NCBI GenBank assembly: GCA_014376445.1 | Contig: JACMRM010000210.1 | Span: 1-36,151 of the forward strand | Direction: 5' to 3' | DNA length: 36,151 bases | Origin: Bacteriovorax sp. | GTDB lineage: Bacteria > Bdellovibrionota > Bacteriovoracia > Bacteriovoracales > Bacteriovoracaceae | In this document: one piece after another, positions 32,288 through 36,151 of the stretch | Layout of the letters: every line of letters begins with the position of its first letter | Position numbering within the stretch: the stretch's first letter is position 1 | The notes under the pieces: model-generated | The model's database searches: none | Told to the model about the DNA's origin: nothing | The model's input: the letters and a program-made list of their open reading frames with translations, nothing else | Position numbers and translations under genes: made by a program

Positions 32288-34960
32288 ATGACAACACCAA
32301 TTGCGACTGAAGATATCTCAATAACCTACTCTCCAACGGAAGTTGAAGCAAAATGGTATAAAAAATGGGAAGATGGAAAATATTTCAAACCCAAAAAAGG
32401 TAAAGCCAATAAATCTTACTGCATTATCGTTCCTCCACCAAATGTAACAGGAAAACTGCACGCTGGTCACGCTCTCGACATTACAACTCAAGATTCACTG
32501 ATCCGTTTCAAAAGAATGAAAGGATACGAAACTTTATTTTTACCCGGACTAGATCACGCTGGTATTTCAACTCAATCAGTAGTTGAAAAAATGGTATTTG
32601 AGCAAGAAAAGAAAACTCGCCGCGATTTCTCGCGCGAAGATTTCGTAAAAAAAATCTGGGCATGGAAAGAAGAATACGGTGGCCATATTCTCGATCAACA
32701 AAGAGCAATGGGTGCAAGTTGTGACTGGGACTATTTAACTTTCACACTAGATAAAATTCCCAACATGGCCGTAAAAAAATTCTTTGTTGATATGTACAAC
32801 CAAAAATTAATTTATCAAAGTGACTATATCGTTAACTGGGATCCAATGCTTCAATCAGCAGTCTCAGACCAAGAAGTTAACCACAAAGATGTTCAGGGTA
32901 ATTTCTTTCACATCAAGTACGCGATCAAAGGCTCAGATGAGACTCTAGAAGTAGCAACAACAAGACCAGAAACTCTTTTCGGGGATACAGCTGTTGCTGT
33001 TAATCCAAACGATGAACGCTACAAACATTTAATCGGAAAAATCGCTATTATTCCTCTATGTAACCGTGAAGTTCCAATCATCGGCGACGAGCACGTTGAC
33101 TTAGAAAAAGGAACTGGATGCTTAAAAGTAACTCCAGGTCACGACTTCAACGATTTCGAAATCGGTAAACGCCACAACCTTCCAATCATCAACATGCTGA
33201 ACATTGATGGAACGTTAAATGATTACGGAATGGAATTCAAAGGCTTAAGTACTAAAGTGGCGCGCAACGTAGTTTCAAAAAAACTAGAAGAGCTTGGATT
33301 ACTATTAGATAAAAAAAGTCACATGCATCCGGTAGGTCACGGAGAACGTTCAGGTGTTCCAATCGAACCAATGGTTTCGAAACAATGGTTCGTAAATGTT
33401 AATCATATGAGTAAGCGTGCTGTTGAAGCTGTTGAAAATGGCGATATGAAATTCTATCCAAAAGAATGGGAAAATACTTACTACTCATGGTTACGAAATC
33501 CAAAAGACTGGTGCATCTCCCGCCAATTATGGTGGGGACATCAAATTCCAGTTTTCTATTGTGACAATAATCACCAATGGGCAAGTGAGAGACACGAAAC
33601 AGAATGCCCAATATGTAAATCAACTAAGGTTCACCAAGACCCGGACGTTTTAGATACTTGGTTTTCATCTGGTCTATGGCCGATGTCGACACTTGGATGG
33701 CCAGATCCAAAAGCGATGGAAGAGAAAAAATTCTCAACATTTTTTCCAACAACCGTTTTAATTACTGGGTACGATATTATTTTCTTCTGGGTTGCTAGAA
33801 TGATGATGATGTCTCTCCAAACTCAAAATCAAGTTCCTTTCACTGACACTTATATTCACGCGATAGTTCGCGATAAGCTCGGAAGAAAAATGAGTAAGTC
33901 ATTAGGAAACGGAATCGATCCATTTGATATAATTGCTCTATACGGAACAGATGCTTTTAGATTTGCTCTGGCATCAGGTGCCGGTTACAACCGTAACATC
34001 AATCTGGACCCTGAAAGAATCGGCGGCTTTAGAAACTTCATCAACAAAGTATGGAACGCATACCGCTTCATAGCTCCACATCTGGCAAATGGATCAGCTC
34101 AAATTGCAGACATGTCAAAACTGGATCACCATGAGCGCTGGATTCTTTCAGAATTAAACTCAACTTCAAAAATCATGAATGAGTCCATGGAAGTTTATCG
34201 TTATGACGAAGCCTGTGCGGCCGTTTACGCTTTCGTTTATGACAAGTACTGCTCATGGTTCATCGAACTTTCAAAAAATATTTTAAACGGTGAAGATGCT
34301 GCTACAAAGGCCCGTAGAATTTCTGTTCTAAAATTCGTATTTAAAAAGATGCTGGCACTTCTTCACCCTGTCACTCCATTCATCACTGAAGAATTATGGT
34401 CATATCTAAAAGATGCCAACGAAGATCTTCTGATTGCTCAGGAATACCCTGAGTACGATTCGAAATTGGAATTCAAAGAAGACCAGGATCAAATGAACAA
34501 GTTCGTTGAAGTTGTAACAAGTATCAGAAACCTTCGCGCCAGCGTTAACATCAAACCAAAAGATGAAGTAAGTGTTGAGCTCTTCACTGACAATCAGGAC
34601 CTGATTAAATACTTCCGCGCCAACCTGATCAACTTTCAGGAACTCGCCCGAGTAAAGAATCTGTCTGTCGGAAACAAAGAATTAAACCGTCCCAATAAGT
34701 CGATTGTGAACGTTCTGACTCACACTGAAGTCTTCGTTCCTCTTGATGGAGTTATCGATTTAAAAGAGCAAGTTGCGCGCTTAGAAAAAGAGCTGGCAAA
34801 AACCAATGCTGATTACCAAAAATATGTTTCAAGAATGAATAATGAAAACTTTATGAAGAACGCGCCAGAAAATGTTCGAGCTGAAGTTATTGAGGGTGAG
34901 CGAACTCTAAGAGAAAAAGTACAATCACTCGAAGAAAACCTAATCCAATTCAGATCGTAA
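32288..34960 (+). CDS. valS: Valyl-tRNA synthetase
   Basis: The protein has 890 residues. Class I synthetase for valine. The HIGH signature appears as PPPNVTGKLHAGH (H58 and H61) and KMSKS at 534-538 (DKLGRKMSKSLGN). The editing domain (about 190-340) contains TTRPETLFGDTAVAV. The anticodon-binding domain follows the catalytic core, and the chain ends with the ValRS-type coiled-coil arm (about 825-890, VARLEKELAKTNADYQKY onward). A CPIC motif near 440 probably binds zinc. It is cotranscribed with hisS and ends at a strong terminator. Confidence 0.97.
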   Translation: MTTPIATEDISITYSPTEVEAKWYKKWEDGKYFKPKKGKANKSYCIIVPPPNVTGKLHAGHALDITTQDSLIRFKRMKGYETLFLPGLDHAGISTQSVVEKMVFEQEKKTRRDFSREDFVKKIWAWKEEYGGHILDQQRAMGASCDWDYLTFTLDKIPNMAVKKFFVDMYNQKLIYQSDYIVNWDPMLQSAVSDQEVNHKDVQGNFFHIKYAIKGSDETLEVATTRPETLFGDTAVAVNPNDERYKHLIGKIAIIPLCNREVPIIGDEHVDLEKGTGCLKVTPGHDFNDFEIGKRHNLPIINMLNIDGTLNDYGMEFKGLSTKVARNVVSKKLEELGLLLDKKSHMHPVGHGERSGVPIEPMVSKQWFVNVNHMSKRAVEAVENGDMKFYPKEWENTYYSWLRNPKDWCISRQLWWGHQIPVFYCDNNHQWASERHETECPICKSTKVHQDPDVLDTWFSSGLWPMSTLGWPDPKAMEEKKFSTFFPTTVLITGYDIIFFWVARMMMMSLQTQNQVPFTDTYIHAIVRDKLGRKMSKSLGNGIDPFDIIALYGTDAFRFALASGAGYNRNINLDPERIGGFRNFINKVWNAYRFIAPHLANGSAQIADMSKLDHHERWILSELNSTSKIMNESMEVYRYDEACAAVYAFVYDKYCSWFIELSKNILNGEDAATKARRISVLKFVFKKMLALLHPVTPFITEELWSYLKDANEDLLIAQEYPEYDSKLEFKEDQDQMNKFVEVVTSIRNLRASVNIKPKDEVSVELFTDNQDLIKYFRANLINFQELARVKNLSVGNKELNRPNKSIVNVLTHTEVFVPLDGVIDLKEQVARLEKELAKTNADYQKYVSRMNNENFMKNAPENVRAEVIEGERTLREKVQSLEENLIQFRS

Positions 34961-34970
34961 TTTTAGACCA

Positions 34971-34998
34971 AAAAAAGGCTCCCCAAGGAGCCTTTTTT
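34971..34998. terminator. Bidirectional rho-independent terminator between valS and tig
   Basis: A perfect 12-bp stem AAAAAAGGCTCC / GGAGCCTTTTTT with a CCAA loop. Read rightward it gives a GC stem followed by T6 for hisS-valS; read leftward it gives the same structure for the converging trigger factor gene, whose stop codon is at 35008. Confidence 0.93.
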
Positions 34999-35007
34999 AT
35001 TTTCAGA

Positions 35008-36151
35008 TTATGAAATCTTTAATTTCTTTTTTAGTGCTTCGAAAGTCTTCTCTTCACGAATCGCATACATCATATTGCTCTTGATCTTCTCATTGGAAGA
35101 ATAATATTTCTTGACCGTCTCAACATCAATTCCAGCAGTCTTTGCAGACTCTTCGAGCTTGTTGTTGAAGTCAGTTTCAGTTGTTTCAATCTTAAACTCT
35201 TGGGCCAGATGATCCAACACAAGTCCTGATCTAACTTGGAACTCAGCCTTAGTGTGAATATCTGCTTTCCACCTTTCGAAGTATTCAGCAACCATTGATT
35301 CATTGAAGCCTTGAGACTTAAGGTTCTTAGCAAGATCATCCTGAAGATATTTTTCCTGATTTTGAACAAGTGTCGCAGGGACATCAAATTTATTTTCGTT
35401 GACAAGTTTTTCAAGAATGTCTGAGTGAAGTTTTTCAGCAGCAGTTCTTTCTTTTTGAGCCACTAATTGCTTCTTATTTTTTTCGTTAAAGTCAGCAACA
35501 GACTCGTATCCGAATTCTTTTGCCAGCTCATCATTAAGCTCTGGGTATTTTTTTTCTTTGATTTCCAGAAGCTCAACTTCGAAAGTTACTTTCGCGTTTT
35601 GTAGATCAGAAGCATGATAATCAGCTGGGAAAGTTAATACGATATTTTTCTTATCACCCTTCTTTAAACCAATCATTCCATCTTCGAATCCTGGAATAAA
35701 TTGCCCTGAACCTATTTCAAGAAGGTATTCAGAACCTTTCATGTTTTCTGGTTTTGTTCCATCTGGCTTAATACCTTCGAAGTTAAATACAGCAAAGTCA
35801 CCTTTTTTAAGAGCGTGAGTAGTTGACGTCACTTCAGTCATTTCAGCTTTTGAACCAAGATAGTTGTTAGACATTTTATCCATATCATCTTTTGAAACTT
35901 CTGCACTTTCTTTTTTGAATGAGAAAGATGAGTAATCACCAAGTTTGATTTCTGGGAATACTTCAACAACAGCATCGAAAGAAACAGATTTACCTGCATC
36001 GTATTTTACGTTTTCGAAGGCCGGGTATCCAACAGTTTTGAATTTTTCTTTTGTCACTGCTTCGAAAAGTTGTGATTGAACGAATTGATTAAGAGCATCT
36101 GATTGGATTTGTGGCCCGTAAACTTGCTCAACCATTGATAGAGGAGCTTTG
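35008..36151 (-). CDS. tig: Trigger factor (5' end outside the window)
   Basis: The reading frame stays open past the internal ATG at 36135 to the right edge, reading ...KAPLS-MVEQVYG, which matches the family's GKVP-x-x-V-x-Q-x-YG segment of the ribosome-binding domain, so the gene is truncated by the window, not short. Visible parts: the end of the N-terminal domain, including SFDAVVEVFPEIKLGDY; the FKBP-type peptidyl-prolyl isomerase domain (KGDFAVFNFEG..., GSGQFIPGFEDGMIGLKKGD); and the helical C-terminal chaperone arms (from about PELNDELAKEFG to the end). It binds nascent chains at the ribosome exit. The gene probably precedes clpP/clpX-type genes elsewhere, but nothing here shows this. 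Confidence 0.95.
   Translation of the reverse strand, partial: KAPLSMVEQVYGPQIQSDALNQFVQSQLFEAVTKEKFKTVGYPAFENVKYDAGKSVSFDAVVEVFPEIKLGDYSSFSFKKESAEVSKDDMDKMSNNYLGSKAEMTEVTSTTHALKKGDFAVFNFEGIKPDGTKPENMKGSEYLLEIGSGQFIPGFEDGMIGLKKGDKKNIVLTFPADYHASDLQNAKVTFEVELLEIKEKKYPELNDELAKEFGYESVADFNEKNKKQLVAQKERTAAEKLHSDILEKLVNENKFDVPATLVQNQEKYLQDDLAKNLKSQGFNESMVAEYFERWKADIHTKAEFQVRSGLVLDHLAQEFKIETTETDFNNKLEESAKTAGIDVETVKKYYSSNEKIKSNMMYAIREEKTFEALKKKLKIS

Noticed and set aside
1-36151. CRISPR arrays, tRNA or rRNA genes, insertion sequences and phage genes
   Set aside because: No regularly spaced repeats, cloverleaf-like sequences, transposase or integrase motifs were seen on either strand.

Overview
This 36.2-kb window is AT-rich, almost fully coding bacterial chromosome. 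Several things point to a Gram-negative predatory-type lineage of the Bdellovibrionota, possibly a Bacteriovoracales relative. They are the many exported and lipoprotein genes, a TPR/outer-membrane beta-barrel operon like those of deltaproteobacterial gliding bacteria, a VAT-1-like reductase next to polA, an AddAB-like recombination pair, and a FadF/EMO-type ETF:quinone oxidoreductase. This placement is inference from gene content; the window has no rRNA to confirm it. I saw no phage, insertion sequence, CRISPR array, tRNA or rRNA, and no gene-free stretch longer than about 300 bases.

Layout. (1) 1-5.2 kb: a small exported protein on the minus strand, divergent from a 1502-residue multidomain redox protein. 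(2) 5.2-9.5 kb, minus strand: VAT-1-like oxidoreductase, DNA polymerase I and an RDD membrane protein. (3) 9.6-10.6 kb, plus strand: thioredoxin and phosphoheptose isomerase. (4) 10.6-11.0 kb: a small membrane protein. (5) 11.1-17.4 kb, minus strand: a compact five-gene envelope operon, transcribed in the order outer-membrane beta-barrel, exported TPR protein, large exported TPR protein, TPR lipoprotein, small exported protein. (6) 17.4-23.0 kb, minus strand: addB-addA-like helicase/nuclease pair. (7) 23.0-24.9 kb: Hsp33 (plus) converging on an exported lipoprotein (minus). (8) 25.0-27.1 kb: membrane Fe-S oxidoreductase. (9) 27.1-30.9 kb: three overlapping genes for exported proteins of unknown function. 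(10) 31.0-35.0 kb: hisS and valS, ending at a strong bidirectional terminator shared with the converging trigger factor gene, which runs off the right edge.

The most unusual item is the protein at 676-5184. Its architecture is signal peptide, a domain with 14 cysteines, one likely membrane segment, a long helical linker, a diiron domain with acyl-ACP-desaturase-type EENRH and DETKH motifs, an FAD/NAD(P)H ferredoxin-reductase module, and a C-terminal BFD-type [2Fe-2S] domain. It looks like a self-sufficient membrane-tethered desaturase or oxygenase that carries its own electron-transfer chain, with a separate sensor- or anchor-like domain outside the membrane. Together with the ETF:quinone oxidoreductase candidate, it suggests attention to fatty-acid handling, although the two genes are 20 kb apart and no functional link is shown.
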